NCBI GenBank assembly: GCA_964386915.1
Contig: CAYLUQ010000007.1
Location: forward strand, 1 to 64,000
Direction of reading: 5' to 3'
Source: JADHMP01 sp964386915
Lineage (GTDB): Bacteria; Bacteroidota; Bacteroidia; Flavobacteriales; Flavobacteriaceae
DNA length: 64,000 nt
The translations under genes and the position numbers were made by a program. The notes under the pieces are model-generated. The model did not search any database, was not told the DNA's origin, and saw only the letters and a program-made list of their open reading frames with translations. Of this stretch, positions 44,558 to 53,157 are shown piece by piece. Every line of letters begins with the position of its first letter. The first letter of the stretch is position 1.

Positions 44558-45967
44558 ATGAAGTCAATTGTAAAGTTATCACTAGTTGCCTGCCTTAGCG
44601 CAGCTGCAACTCTTTTTTTAAACGCTTATTTCGTTTCGTCAAAAACCCCTGCCTCACCCCCGGTTGAAATGTCTAATTTGGTTCCAACCACCTATGCCTT
44701 GAGCCATAGCTCAAGAGCGGCAGAGTTGACCGATTTTACACTAGCAGCAGAAAAAACACTCAACACGGTCGTACACATCAAAAATACGAGCACCTATAAA
44801 TCAAGTAGCTCTCTATGGTCACGTCTATATCACGATAAAATATATGACGATCCTAAGAAAATTGGATCCGGATCTGGTGTCATTGTTTCGCCTGATGGCT
44901 ACATTATCACCAACAACCACGTGATTGAAGACCATACCAAAATCGAAGTGACCCTTAACAATAACAAATCCTATCCTGCTACGCTGGTGGGAACAGATCC
45001 TGCTACAGACATTGCAGTAGTAAAAATTGAGGCTCCCCAATCACTTCCCTTTATTGCCTTTGGTGATTCAGACGCTGCCCGTGTGGGAGAATGGGTTTTG
45101 GCCGTGGGCAATCCCTTTAACCTCAACTCTACCGTTACAGCGGGCATTATCAGTGCCAAGTCTAGAGATTTAAATAGCAACGACAACAAAAATGAATCTT
45201 TTATTCAAACTGATGCGGCCGTTAACATGGGGAACAGCGGTGGCGCCTTGGTCAATACAAACGGTGAACTCATTGGTATCAACACCGCCATTTCTTCTTT
45301 TACAGGTGGCTTTGTAGGCTATTCATTCGCTGTGCCTAGCAATATAGCCAGAAAAGTTTTTGAAGACATTATTGAATATGGAGATGTTCAAAAAGGGTTG
45401 CTTGGTGTTAGAGGAGGTGCCTTGAACAGCAATGTGGCTGAAAATTATGAAATTAATGACACCGAAGGCTTTTATATTGCTGAAGTAGAACTAGGAATGG
45501 GAGCCGATTTAGCCGGATTACAATCAGGTGATATTATTAAGAAAGTAGACAATGTCAACATTCGAAAATTTGCAGATCTTTCAGGCTATCTCTCCACCAA
45601 ACGACCCGGTCAAAAGGTGAAAGTAACCTATAAGAGAGCAGGAGAAACCATAGAAACATGGGTGACCCTTAAAAAAATTAATAGAGTGTCTTTTTTAGGT
45701 ATGGAGCTTCAAGAACTCAATAAAGAGCAACGCGCTAAATTAGGCCTCGAAGAAAGTGAGGGTGGACTTTTCATTAGCAAAGCCCAAAATGCTACTCGAT
45801 ATTATTACGGCATAGATGAAGGCTATGCCATCTTAGAGGTGAATGATCAAAAAATTACTGAACTAGACGATGTTAAAAACATCGAAATAGAAGACCTCAA
45901 CAGTATTGTGGTGCTCAACCCAGAGGGTGAAAAAGAACGAATACTGTTTAACAAAAACTGGCGCTAA
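44558..45967 (+). CDS. degP: Periplasmic HtrA/DegP-type serine protease
   Basis: A 469-residue trypsin-like protease and chaperone for misfolded envelope proteins. The first 25 residues are a signal or anchor helix. The catalytic triad is H121 (NNHVIED), D151 (ATDIAVVKI) and S227 (GNSGGA). One PDZ domain is clear (about 280-375) and a second, weaker one follows (about 380-465). It is monocistronic with its own terminator. Confidence 0.93.
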   Translation: MKSIVKLSLVACLSAAATLFLNAYFVSSKTPASPPVEMSNLVPTTYALSHSSRAAELTDFTLAAEKTLNTVVHIKNTSTYKSSSSLWSRLYHDKIYDDPKKIGSGSGVIVSPDGYIITNNHVIEDHTKIEVTLNNNKSYPATLVGTDPATDIAVVKIEAPQSLPFIAFGDSDAARVGEWVLAVGNPFNLNSTVTAGIISAKSRDLNSNDNKNESFIQTDAAVNMGNSGGALVNTNGELIGINTAISSFTGGFVGYSFAVPSNIARKVFEDIIEYGDVQKGLLGVRGGALNSNVAENYEINDTEGFYIAEVELGMGADLAGLQSGDIIKKVDNVNIRKFADLSGYLSTKRPGQKVKVTYKRAGETIETWVTLKKINRVSFLGMELQELNKEQRAKLGLEESEGGLFISKAQNATRYYYGIDEGYAILEVNDQKITELDDVKNIEIEDLNSIVVLNPEGEKERILFNKNWR

Positions 45968-45998
45968 AAAAAGGCCTCACTTCGGTGAGGCTTTTTTA
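45966..45998 (+). terminator. Terminator of the HtrA gene
   Basis: GCCTCAC-TTCG-GTGAGGC is a perfect 7-base stem with the stable TTCG tetraloop, followed by six T's, directly at the stop codon. Confidence 0.93.
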
Positions 45999-46040
45999 TT
46001 TCCGCCCCATAGCCATTCTAAAAACTATAGATTCTTTTTT

Positions 46041-46048
46041 TATTTTTG
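46041..46048 (+). promoter_or_regulatory. Promoter -7 element of trmD
   Basis: TATTTTTG is an exact consensus match, 21 bases before ATG 46070. Confidence 0.5.
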
Positions 46049-46069
46049 CGGTAAAAGAAGCACAGCTCT

Positions 46070-46741
46070 ATGCGCATTGATATCATCACACTTTTTCCTG
46101 AATTGTTAGTGGGACCCTTTGAAGTTTCCATCATCAAACGAGCCTTAGAAAGTGGAAAGGCAAGTGTCCATTTTCATCATTTGAGAGACTATGCCATTAA
46201 CAAACAAAAGCAGGTAGACGATTATCCTTTTGGCGGTGGAGCCGGAATGGTTTTGCGTATTGAACCCATTGACCGTTGCATTAGTGCCCTGCAAAAAGAA
46301 CGAAAGTATGACGATGTGGTCTACTTAACACCCGATGGAATACAACTTAATCAAGCACTTGCCAATCAATATTCTCTCAAAGAAAATATCATTTTATTGT
46401 GTGGACACTATAAAGGAGTAGATCAACGAGTTCGAGACCATCTCATCACACAAGAAATTTCTATTGGTGATTTTGTGCTTTCTGGAGGAGAACTGGCTGC
46501 TGCTGTTTTTTGTGATAGCATCATTAGGTTGCTTCCGGGCGTTTTGGGAGATGAATCTTCGGCTTTAAGTGATAGTTTTCAAGATGGCCTTTTAGCGCCC
46601 CCCATCTTCACAAGACCTGCCAACTACAAGGGTTGGGAAGTGCCCGAAATTTTGACCTCCGGAAATAGCCCTAAAATTGAGGAGTGGCGAGAAAACGAAG
46701 CTTTAAAAAGAACACAAACACGCCGCCCCGATTTATTATAA
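46070..46741 (+). CDS. trmD: tRNA (guanine-N1)-methyltransferase TrmD
   Basis: A 223-residue SPOUT enzyme that methylates G37 of tRNAs with CNN anticodons, preventing frameshifts. The DDYPFGGGAGMV segment (about 49-60), LLCGHYKGVDQRV (about 107-119) and the trefoil-knot SIGDFVLSGGELAA segment (about 131-144) are present. Length fits. It lies upstream of rplS, the usual partner in Bacteroidota, but an assembly gap separates them. Confidence 0.96.
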   Translation: MRIDIITLFPELLVGPFEVSIIKRALESGKASVHFHHLRDYAINKQKQVDDYPFGGGAGMVLRIEPIDRCISALQKERKYDDVVYLTPDGIQLNQALANQYSLKENIILLCGHYKGVDQRVRDHLITQEISIGDFVLSGGELAAAVFCDSIIRLLPGVLGDESSALSDSFQDGLLAPPIFTRPANYKGWEVPEILTSGNSPKIEEWRENEALKRTQTRRPDLL

Positions 46742-46879
46742 TGCAATGAATGGAAGTCTTGCGAACAACGCTCACACGCAAGATCACAGGCCAAGCACCT
46801 ACTAGCTTTTATACAGTCAGAAAAACTACCGGAGATAGGCTTCGGCATGACGCCTTTTCTGAAAATTATGATCCCATTG
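46742..46879 (+). other. Unassigned protein-like segment after trmD, running into the gap
   Basis: Directly after the trmD stop, and in the trmD frame, a 46-codon stretch stays open to the gap. It carries the segments CNEWKSCEQRSHAR, AKHLLAFIQSEK and LPEIGFGMTPFLKIMIP, which look protein-like, and its codons are slightly richer in G and C than those of its neighbours. No ATG opens this frame. It may be a remnant, part of a gene whose start is not seen, or chance. A 6-base stem (CTTGCG/CGCAAG, 46757-46781 region) also lies here. I recognise no family. Confidence 0.3.
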
Positions 46880-46979
46880 NNNNNNNNNNNNNNNNNNNNN
46901 NNNNNNNNNNNNNNNNNNNNNNNNNNNNNNNNNNNNNNNNNNNNNNNNNNNNNNNNNNNNNNNNNNNNNNNNNNNNNNN
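46880..46979. other. Assembly gap (100 N)
   Basis: Exactly 100 unresolved bases, the usual placeholder for a scaffold join of unknown true length. Distances across it, and the trmD-rplS linkage, are therefore not certain. Confidence 0.99.
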
Positions 46980-47002
46980 ATTGAATAAAATAAGTCGCAA
47001 AG

Positions 47003-47032
47003 TTGGTCACAAAAAAATAAATAGTAATTTTG
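47003..47032 (+). promoter_or_regulatory. Promoter of rplS (-33 TTG and -7 box)
   Basis: TTG at 47003-47005, a 19-base spacer and TAATTTTG at 47025-47032 form a full Bacteroidota sigma-A promoter. The start codon follows 69 bases downstream, leaving a leader of roughly 60 bases. Confidence 0.65.
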
Positions 47033-47101
47033 CACCGCTTGAAAGACCAACCACTGACGAAAATCGTGTATGTTGCTTTTTCAAAACCTAACACAAAAAC
47101 G

Positions 47102-47458
47102 ATGGAAGCATTAATTAATTTCGTTCAAAACGAATTTATAGAGCAAAAAGAAATTCCTGCCTTTTCAACCGGAGACACACTAACTGTTTATTATGACATT
47201 AGAGAAGGTGAAAAAGTAAGAACTCAGTTTTTTAAAGGCGTAGTCATTCAAATTAAAGGAGAAGGCTTGACCAAAACCTTTACCATTAGAAAAATGTCTG
47301 GCACCGTTGGTGTGGAGCGTATTTTCCCAATCAACCTCCCTTCAATTCAAAAAATTGAAGTAAACAAAAAAGGTAAAGTTCGCCAATCTCGAATTTATTA
47401 CTTCAAAAAACTAAGAGGTAAGAAAGCTCGAATAAAAGAAGTTCAAAAAGAATCTTAA
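47102..47458 (+). CDS. rplS: 50S ribosomal protein L19
   Basis: A 118-residue basic ribosomal protein at the 30S-50S interface. The family core includes PAFSTGDTLTVYYDIREGEKVRTQFFKG (about 19-46) and the VGVERIFPINLPSIQKIEV segment (about 76-94). The start ATG 47102 gives MEALINFVQNEF as in other Bacteroidota; the frame is open upstream but the extra residues match nothing. A terminator follows at once, so it is monocistronic. Confidence 0.97.
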   Translation: MEALINFVQNEFIEQKEIPAFSTGDTLTVYYDIREGEKVRTQFFKGVVIQIKGEGLTKTFTIRKMSGTVGVERIFPINLPSIQKIEVNKKGKVRQSRIYYFKKLRGKKARIKEVQKES

Positions 47459-47465
47459 AAAAATG

Positions 47466-47494
47466 AACCGTCATTAAAATGGCGGTTTTTTTTT
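47466..47494 (+). terminator. Terminator of rplS
   Basis: AACCGTCAT pairs with ATGGCGGTT (one T-G wobble) around a TAAA loop and runs into nine T's. Confidence 0.9.
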
Positions 47495-47518
47495 ATCCCA
47501 ATTTTTCAATCGAAATTG

Positions 47519-47526
47519 TATATTTG
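47519..47526 (+). promoter_or_regulatory. Promoter -7 element of icd
   Basis: TATATTTG is an exact consensus match, 26 bases before ATG 47553; no clear -33 TTG. Confidence 0.5.
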
Positions 47527-47552
47527 CGCCCGAAACTAAAATATTTAAACTG

Positions 47553-48779
47553 ATGTCAAAAATTAAAGTAGCCAATCCTGTAGTGGAGATTGATGGGGAT
47601 GAAATGACCCGGATCATTTGGAAATTCATTAAAGAACAACTCATTCTCCCCTATCTAGATCTTGACATTAAGTATTATGACTTGGGTATTGAATCCCGAG
47701 ATACTACAGACGATCAAATTACGGTAGATTGTGCCGAGGCTATCAAAAAATATAATGTAGGTATAAAATGTGCAACCATCACGCCAGATGAAGAGCGAGT
47801 GACCGAGTTTAACCTAAAGCGCATGTATAAATCACCTAACGGAACGATCCGAAACATTGTGGGTGGAACCGTTTTTAGAGAGCCTATCATCATGAAAAAT
47901 GTCCCACGCTATGTGCCAGGATGGACCACGCCTATCTGTATTGGCCGTCACGCATTTGGGGACCAATATAGAGCTACAGATACTGTCATTCCGGGCAAAG
48001 GAACCCTCACCATGACCTTTACCCCAGAAGATGGTTCTCCGGCCCAAACATGGGAAGTTTATAAATATCAGGAGAGTGGAGTAGCTATGAGTATGTACAA
48101 CATTGATTCTTCCATTTATGGGTTTGCCAGATCGTGCATGAATCAAGCGCTCACAAAAGGATGGCCCCTCTATTTATCGACCAAAAACACCATAATGAAA
48201 GCCTATGATGGACGTTTTAAAGACATTTTTGAAGAAGTTTATCAAAATGAATTTAAAGCAGCTTTCGATAAGGCCGGTATATTTTATGAACACCGTTTGA
48301 TTGACGATATGGTGGCTGCCGCCATGAAATGGAACGGTGGTTTTGTTTGGGCGTGTAAAAACTATGATGGAGATGTCCAATCGGATACCGTAGCGCAAGG
48401 TTTTGGATCATTGGGCTTAATGACCTCTACCCTTGTAACCCCCGATGGCAAAACCATGGAAGCAGAAGCTGCCCATGGAACCGTTACAAGACACTATCGC
48501 CAGCACCAACAAGGAAAAGAAACTTCTACCAACCCTATCGCATCCATTTTTGCTTGGACAAGAGGTTTGGCGCACCGAGGTAAATTAGACCAAAATCAAG
48601 AGCTTATTGATTTTTGTGAAACCCTAGAACAAGTTTGCGTAGAAACAGTCGAGAGTGGCAAAATGACTAAAGATCTAGCTTTGCTTATCCACAAAGAAAA
48701 CTTAACTGCAGAACACTATTTAACAACCCAAGAGTTTTTAGCTGCACTCAAAGAAAATTTAGATCAAAAAAGAAGTTAA
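47553..48779 (+). CDS. icd: NADP-dependent isocitrate dehydrogenase, eukaryotic-like dimeric type
   Basis: A 408-residue TCA-cycle enzyme making 2-oxoglutarate. The start VANPVVEIDGDEMTRIIW, the substrate-loop SPNGTIRNIVGGTVFREPI (about 93-111) and LIDDMVAAAMKWNGGF are those of the homodimeric type shared with eukaryotes, not the E. coli-type Icd. It stands between two terminators, so it is transcribed alone. Confidence 0.94.
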   Translation: MSKIKVANPVVEIDGDEMTRIIWKFIKEQLILPYLDLDIKYYDLGIESRDTTDDQITVDCAEAIKKYNVGIKCATITPDEERVTEFNLKRMYKSPNGTIRNIVGGTVFREPIIMKNVPRYVPGWTTPICIGRHAFGDQYRATDTVIPGKGTLTMTFTPEDGSPAQTWEVYKYQESGVAMSMYNIDSSIYGFARSCMNQALTKGWPLYLSTKNTIMKAYDGRFKDIFEEVYQNEFKAAFDKAGIFYEHRLIDDMVAAAMKWNGGFVWACKNYDGDVQSDTVAQGFGSLGLMTSTLVTPDGKTMEAEAAHGTVTRHYRQHQQGKETSTNPIASIFAWTRGLAHRGKLDQNQELIDFCETLEQVCVETVESGKMTKDLALLIHKENLTAEHYLTTQEFLAALKENLDQKRS

Positions 48780-48803
48780 AACCAATTTCTTTTTTTCAAA
48801 TTA

Positions 48804-48843
48804 AAACCCTTCTAAAGCATTTTAGAGGGGTTTATTTTTTTTT
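48804..48843 (+). terminator. Terminator of icd
   Basis: AAACCCTTCTAAA pairs with TTTAGAGGGGTTT (one T-G wobble) across a GCAT loop, then TTTATTTTTTTTT. Confidence 0.88.
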
Positions 48844-48860
48844 ATCTTTACTCAAAAACA

Positions 48861-49676
48861 ATGGATTTTATACGATATACCGAACAAGATTCAAACCATA
48901 ATGATTTAGAAAAAAAATCAATTGGAGCTCTTTTAGCTGCAATGCATGAAGAAGATCAAAATGCAGTTGCGGCAGTCGGAAAAGTTCTTAAACCCCTTGA
49001 ATCTCTTCTCAATGCAATTGTCGATAAAATGAAACAAGGCGGACGATTGTTTTATATTGGTGCAGGAACAAGTGGTCGTTTGGGGGTTTTAGATGCCTCT
49101 GAATGTCCTCCTACCTTTGGCACAGATCCATCACAAGTTGTAGGGCTAATAGCAGGTGGAGACAAAGCACTCAGATCTTCTATTGAAGATGCTGAAGACG
49201 ATCCGAATCAAGCTTGGAAAGACCTTCAAGAACACCACGTTTCAAGTCAAGATGTGGTCATTGGCATTGCCGCCTCCGGAACGACTCCTTATGTGGTGGC
49301 TGGCATTCACGACTGCAACAGCAATCAAATCACAACAGGTTGCATCACCTGTAATCCAGACAGCCCATTGGCCTTGGCAGCCCAGTTTCCTATTGAAGTT
49401 AATGTGGGCCCTGAATTCTTAACAGGTAGCTCGCGTCTCAAGGCCGGTACTGCACAAAAACTAATTTTAAACATGATCAGCACCATTTCAATGATTCAAT
49501 TGGGACATGTGAAAGGAAATAAAATGGTAGATATGCAGTTGGCCAATACAAAATTAAAAGATCGTGGAAAGAGAATCTTAATGGACACACTTCAAGTGGA
49601 TGAAGCCCAAGCTGCTGAACTCTTGCAAAAACACAAAAGCATCCGCAACGCTATAAATGCCTTTAGCAATGGATAA
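48861..49676 (+). CDS. murQ: N-acetylmuramic acid 6-phosphate etherase
   Basis: A 271-residue SIS-domain enzyme that removes lactate from MurNAc-6-phosphate during peptidoglycan recycling. The sugar-phosphate region LFYIGAGTSGRLGVLDASECPPTFG (about 65-89) and the EFLTGSSRLKAGTAQK segment (about 190-205) are typical. Family members run to about 300 residues, so this copy is a little short at the C-terminus. It overlaps the next gene by 8 bases. Confidence 0.95.
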   Translation: MDFIRYTEQDSNHNDLEKKSIGALLAAMHEEDQNAVAAVGKVLKPLESLLNAIVDKMKQGGRLFYIGAGTSGRLGVLDASECPPTFGTDPSQVVGLIAGGDKALRSSIEDAEDDPNQAWKDLQEHHVSSQDVVIGIAASGTTPYVVAGIHDCNSNQITTGCITCNPDSPLALAAQFPIEVNVGPEFLTGSSRLKAGTAQKLILNMISTISMIQLGHVKGNKMVDMQLANTKLKDRGKRILMDTLQVDEAQAAELLQKHKSIRNAINAFSNG

Positions 49677-49902
49677 ACCTTTATTAATCAAAGGTTTAAA
49701 GCGAGTCTTTTTGGCCATACTCTTTGGTTTTATAGCCCCTGTTATTGTGATGCAAGCTTTTAAAAATGAAAATCATCCCTTTTTTATACCTGTTTTTATA
49801 GTGGGGCTATTGGGCATTTTGGGTTCCTTGTTTTATGGTTTTAAAGGCATCAATAATATGGTTACGGCTCTTTTGGGAAAACCTAAGAAAGCAAAAGAAT
49901 AA
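49669..49902 (+). CDS. Small membrane protein after murQ (DUF6095-like)
   Basis: A 77-residue protein with two hydrophobic helices (about 11-28 and 36-60) and a basic C-terminal tail. ATG 49669 gives MDKPLLIKGLKR. It overlaps murQ by 8 bases, so the two are made together. I connect it by recall with DUF6095, found beside murQ in other Flavobacteria. No function is known; an inner-membrane role near wall recycling is only an inference. Confidence 0.7.
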   Translation: MDKPLLIKGLKRVFLAILFGFIAPVIVMQAFKNENHPFFIPVFIVGLLGILGSLFYGFKGINNMVTALLGKPKKAKE

Positions 49903-49909
49903 ATTGGAA

Positions 49910-49940
49910 TTGGATGCCTAAAGAAAGCAACCTATCTTTG
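49910..49940 (+). promoter_or_regulatory. Promoter of the thrS operon (-33 TTG and -7 box)
   Basis: TTG at 49910-49912, a 20-base spacer and TATCTTTG at 49933-49940 match the full Bacteroidota promoter. The mRNA start near 49945 leaves about a 12-base leader before ATG 49958. Confidence 0.65.
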
Positions 49941-49957
49941 CAGCCAATTTAAAGTGC

Positions 49958-51904
49958 ATGATCAACATTCAATTTCCTGACGGAACACAAAAAACTTTTG
50001 AAAAGGGCATCACTCCTTTGGGAATTGCCCAATCCATTAGCGAAGGACTGGCGCGCAACGTGCTTTCGGCAAACTTCAATCAACAGCTTGTAGAACCCAC
50101 TACACCTTTAGAAGAAGATGGTAAAATTACCCTCTACACTTGGAATGACAAAGAAGGAAAAACCGCTTTTTGGCACTCGTCAGCCCACGTTTTGGCTCAA
50201 GCCCTTTTGGCCCTCTATCCCAATGCCAAATTGACCATTGGTCCTGCCATAGAAAATGGGTTTTATTATGATGTTGACTTTGGTGCCGAGACCATTACAG
50301 AAAAAGATTTGGTTGCAGTTGAAAAAAAATTCTTAGAATTTGCCCGGCAAAAATATGAGTTTAAGATGCGCCAAAGCTCCAAAGAAGATGCCCTAAACTA
50401 TTACAAAGAAAGAAAAAACCCCTACAAGGTTGAATTGATTGAAAACCTAGAAGACGGCACCATCACTTTTTGCGATCATGCTGATTTTACAGACCTTTGT
50501 AGAGGAGGACATATTCCCCACACCGGTTTTATAAAAGCCGTTAAGCTGCTTAATGTTGCCGGTGCCTATTGGCGGGGAGACGAAACAAAACCACAACTCA
50601 CAAGAGTTTATGGCATCTCTTTTCCCAAACAAAAAGAACTCACCGAATATTTAGAACTCGTGGCTTTAGCCAAGCAACGAGACCACCGAAAATTGGGAAA
50701 AGAATTAGAATTATTTACCTTTTCTCAAAAGGTGGGGCAAGGATTGCCACTCTGGCTACCCAAAGGAACCGCACTGAGAGAAAGATTGGAACAATTTCTC
50801 CGAAAAGCACAACAAAAAGCAGGTTATGAGCAGGTAATTTCTCCTCATATTGGAAACAAAGAACTCTACATTACCTCAGGTCATTATGAAAAATATGGCG
50901 CCGATAGTTTTCAACCCATCAACACCCCTGCTGAAGGTGAAGAATTTCTTTTAAAACCAATGAATTGCCCGCATCACTGCGAAATATATAAAACCAAACC
51001 GTGGAGTTATAAAGAATTACCTAAGCGGTATGCCGAGTTTGGAACGGTTTATCGTTATGAGCAAAGTGGAGAATTGCATGGATTGACCCGTGTTAGAGGC
51101 TTTACGCAAGACGACGCCCATATTTTTTGTACACCCGATCAACTGGATGAAGAATTTAAAAAAGTAATTGACTTGGTGCTCTATGTTTTTGGTTCTTTGG
51201 GCTTTGAAAACTTTACCGCTCAAGTTTCGCTAAGAGACCCCGAAAAACCCGAAAAATATATTGGCTCCCAAGAAAATTGGGAAAAAGCAGAACAAGCCAT
51301 TCTCAATGCAGCAGAAGAAAAAGGACTAGACTATGTGGTGGAAACTGGCGAAGCTGCTTTTTATGGACCCAAACTCGATTTTATGGTGAAAGATGCTCTA
51401 GGAAGGCAGTGGCAATTGGGTACCATTCAGGTAGATTATAACCTACCCGAACGATTTGATCTAACCTATAAAGGCAGTGATAATGAGCTCCATAGACCCG
51501 TTATGATTCACCGAGCACCCTTCGGAAGTATGGAACGCTTTGTTGCCATCCTTTTAGAACACACAGGAGGAAATTTTCCTCTTTGGCTCATGCCCAAGCA
51601 AGTTAGCTTACTGTGTGTCAGTGAAAAATATAAAAATTACGCCCTAAAAGTTTTAAATTTCTTGGAAAATCACGAAATTCGCGCCCTCCTAGATGATCGT
51701 AATGAAACAATAGGGAAAAAGATCAGGGAAGCTGAAATGGACAAGATTCCATATATGATCATTTTAGGAGAAAAAGAAGAAGCGAATCAAACGCTTTCCC
51801 TTAGAAAACACCAAGAAGGTGATTTAGGTGTTTTTAAATTGGAAGCGTTAGTAGAATTGTTGCAAACCGAAATTGGAGCAAGTCTAAAACCATTTAAAGG
51901 ATAA
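49958..51904 (+). CDS. thrS: Threonyl-tRNA synthetase
   Basis: A 648-residue class II synthetase. The N-terminal TGS domain (1-63), the editing domain with its zinc-binding HSSAHVLAQ motif (about 73-81), the class II core with MNCPHHCEIY (about 335-344) and the C-terminal anticodon domain are present, and the length fits. It is the first gene of thrS, infC, rpmI, rplT, the classical order. The 12-base leader leaves no room for the E. coli-type thrS operator. Confidence 0.97.
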   Translation: MINIQFPDGTQKTFEKGITPLGIAQSISEGLARNVLSANFNQQLVEPTTPLEEDGKITLYTWNDKEGKTAFWHSSAHVLAQALLALYPNAKLTIGPAIENGFYYDVDFGAETITEKDLVAVEKKFLEFARQKYEFKMRQSSKEDALNYYKERKNPYKVELIENLEDGTITFCDHADFTDLCRGGHIPHTGFIKAVKLLNVAGAYWRGDETKPQLTRVYGISFPKQKELTEYLELVALAKQRDHRKLGKELELFTFSQKVGQGLPLWLPKGTALRERLEQFLRKAQQKAGYEQVISPHIGNKELYITSGHYEKYGADSFQPINTPAEGEEFLLKPMNCPHHCEIYKTKPWSYKELPKRYAEFGTVYRYEQSGELHGLTRVRGFTQDDAHIFCTPDQLDEEFKKVIDLVLYVFGSLGFENFTAQVSLRDPEKPEKYIGSQENWEKAEQAILNAAEEKGLDYVVETGEAAFYGPKLDFMVKDALGRQWQLGTIQVDYNLPERFDLTYKGSDNELHRPVMIHRAPFGSMERFVAILLEHTGGNFPLWLMPKQVSLLCVSEKYKNYALKVLNFLENHEIRALLDDRNETIGKKIREAEMDKIPYMIILGEKEEANQTLSLRKHQEGDLGVFKLEALVELLQTEIGASLKPFKG

Positions 51905-51921
51905 TTTAAAACAGAGTAGTC

Positions 51922-52482
51922 ATAGCAATACGCAGAAGAAGAACGAACAGACCCGGTAGGGTCATCAAACAAGATCCCCACAAAATCAATGAGAAAATTA
52001 CAGCTCATGAGGTTCGGCTGGTAGGTGACAATGTAGAAGTTGGTGTTTATCCACTTACCAAAGCCCTTTCCATTGCGGATGATTTAGGGTTAGACTTGGT
52101 TGAAATATCACCAAATGCGTCTCCTCCTGTTTGCAAAATTCTGGAATATAAAAAGTTTTTATACGAACAGAAAAAAAGAGAAAAAGTTCTCAAAGCCAAA
52201 ACCACTAAAGTTGTGGTGAAAGAAATTCGCTTTGGGCCCAACACAGATGAACACGATTATGAATTTAAAAAGAAACACGCCGAAAAATTTCTACTAGAGG
52301 GGGCCAAATTAAAAGCCTTTGTCTTTTTTAAAGGGCGCTCTATTGTGTTTAAGGAAAAAGGACAAATATTGCTGCTTAGACTAGCCCAAGATTTGGAAGA
52401 AATTGGTCGTGTGGAACAAATGCCAACCCTAGAAGGAAAAAAAATGATCATGTTCCTCTCACCAAAAAAAACAAAGAAATAA
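51922..52482 (+). CDS. infC: Translation initiation factor IF-3 with a non-canonical (ATA) start
   Basis: A roughly 186-residue factor that blocks premature 30S-50S joining and checks the initiator codon. The frame is closed by TAA at 51907. The conserved N-domain core (PHKINEKI, HEVRLVGDNVE, LDLVEISPNASPPVCKI) begins by about 51979, yet no ATG, GTG or TTG occurs in frame until TTG 52096, inside the conserved core. ATA 51922 gives M-A-I-R-R-R-R, the expected N-terminus. E. coli infC likewise uses the rare AUU, letting IF-3 repress its own translation. ATA 51928 is an alternative start. Confidence 0.88.
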   Translation: MAIRRRRTNRPGRVIKQDPHKINEKITAHEVRLVGDNVEVGVYPLTKALSIADDLGLDLVEISPNASPPVCKILEYKKFLYEQKKREKVLKAKTTKVVVKEIRFGPNTDEHDYEFKKKHAEKFLLEGAKLKAFVFFKGRSIVFKEKGQILLLRLAQDLEEIGRVEQMPTLEGKKMIMFLSPKKTKK

Positions 52483-52497
52483 ATATACTCAGGACTC

Positions 52498-52695
52498 ATG
52501 CCAAAAATGAAAACGAAATCCAGTGCTAAGAAAAGGTTTAAACTCACTGGCAGTGGAAAAATCAAGAGAAAACACGCTTTCAAAAGCCACATTCTCACTA
52601 AAAAATCGAAGAAAAGAAAATTGCGCCTAACACACTCCGGTTTGGTGCATGAAAGTGATGCCAAAAACATCAAAGAACAATTGCGTTTGCAATAA
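52498..52695 (+). CDS. rpmI: 50S ribosomal protein L35
   Basis: A 65-residue very basic protein with the family start MPKMKTKSSAKKRFKLTGSG and the core KRKHAFKSHILTKKSKKRKLRL. It lies 15 bases after infC and 81 before rplT, the standard order. Confidence 0.96.
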   Translation: MPKMKTKSSAKKRFKLTGSGKIKRKHAFKSHILTKKSKKRKLRLTHSGLVHESDAKNIKEQLRLQ

Positions 52696-52776
52696 GGGAG
52701 TATAAGATCAATTTAGTATTCACCAGAAGTCAGGCTTAAAGTGTTTTAATACCGCCTCCTTCAAAAAAACAACAAT

Positions 52777-53121
52777 ATGCCAAGATCAGTAAATTCAGTT
52801 GCCTCAAGAGCCCGAAGAAAGAAAATTTTAAAACAAGCCAAAGGTTATTTTGGTCGTAGAAAAAATGTATGGACAGTGGCTAAAAATGCCGTTGATAAAG
52901 CCATGCTTTATGCCTACAGAGACCGCAAAACCAAAAAACGAAACTTTAGAAGTTTGTGGATTATGCGTATCAATGCAGGCGCAAGATTGCATGGCATGTC
53001 CTACAGCCAATTTATGGGCAAGGTAAAAGCCAACGATATTGCACTTAATAGAAAAGTGCTGGCCGATTTGGCCATGAATCATCCGGAAGCCTTCAAGGCG
53101 GTGGTTGACCAAGTCAAATAA
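52777..53121 (+). CDS. rplT: 50S ribosomal protein L20
   Basis: A 114-residue assembly protein of the large subunit that binds 23S rRNA; in E. coli it also represses its own operon. The segments ARRKKILKQAKGYFGRRKNVW (about 11-31) and RINAGARLHGMSYSQFM (about 66-82) are typical. It is the last gene of the operon and is followed by a strong terminator. Confidence 0.97.
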   Translation: MPRSVNSVASRARRKKILKQAKGYFGRRKNVWTVAKNAVDKAMLYAYRDRKTKKRNFRSLWIMRINAGARLHGMSYSQFMGKVKANDIALNRKVLADLAMNHPEAFKAVVDQVK

Positions 53122-53126
53122 ATTTG

Positions 53127-53154
53127 AAACCTACTTTCGAGTAGGTTTTTTTTT
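53127..53154 (+). terminator. Terminator of the thrS-rplT operon
   Basis: AAACCTACT-TTCG-AGTAGGTTT with nine T's; a TTCG tetraloop stem like the one after the HtrA gene. Confidence 0.92.
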
Positions 53155-53157
53155 GCT

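Noticed and set aside
46880..46979. Run of N as a biological repeat or element
   Set aside because: Exactly 100 N is the standard scaffold placeholder; it says nothing about content.
47030..47101. Longer L19 start at 47030
   Set aside because: It falls on the promoter box, and the family N-terminus begins at ATG 47102.
52096..52482. Short infC starting at TTG 52096
   Set aside because: This would remove most of the conserved IF-3 N-domain, which is fully encoded upstream in the same frame.
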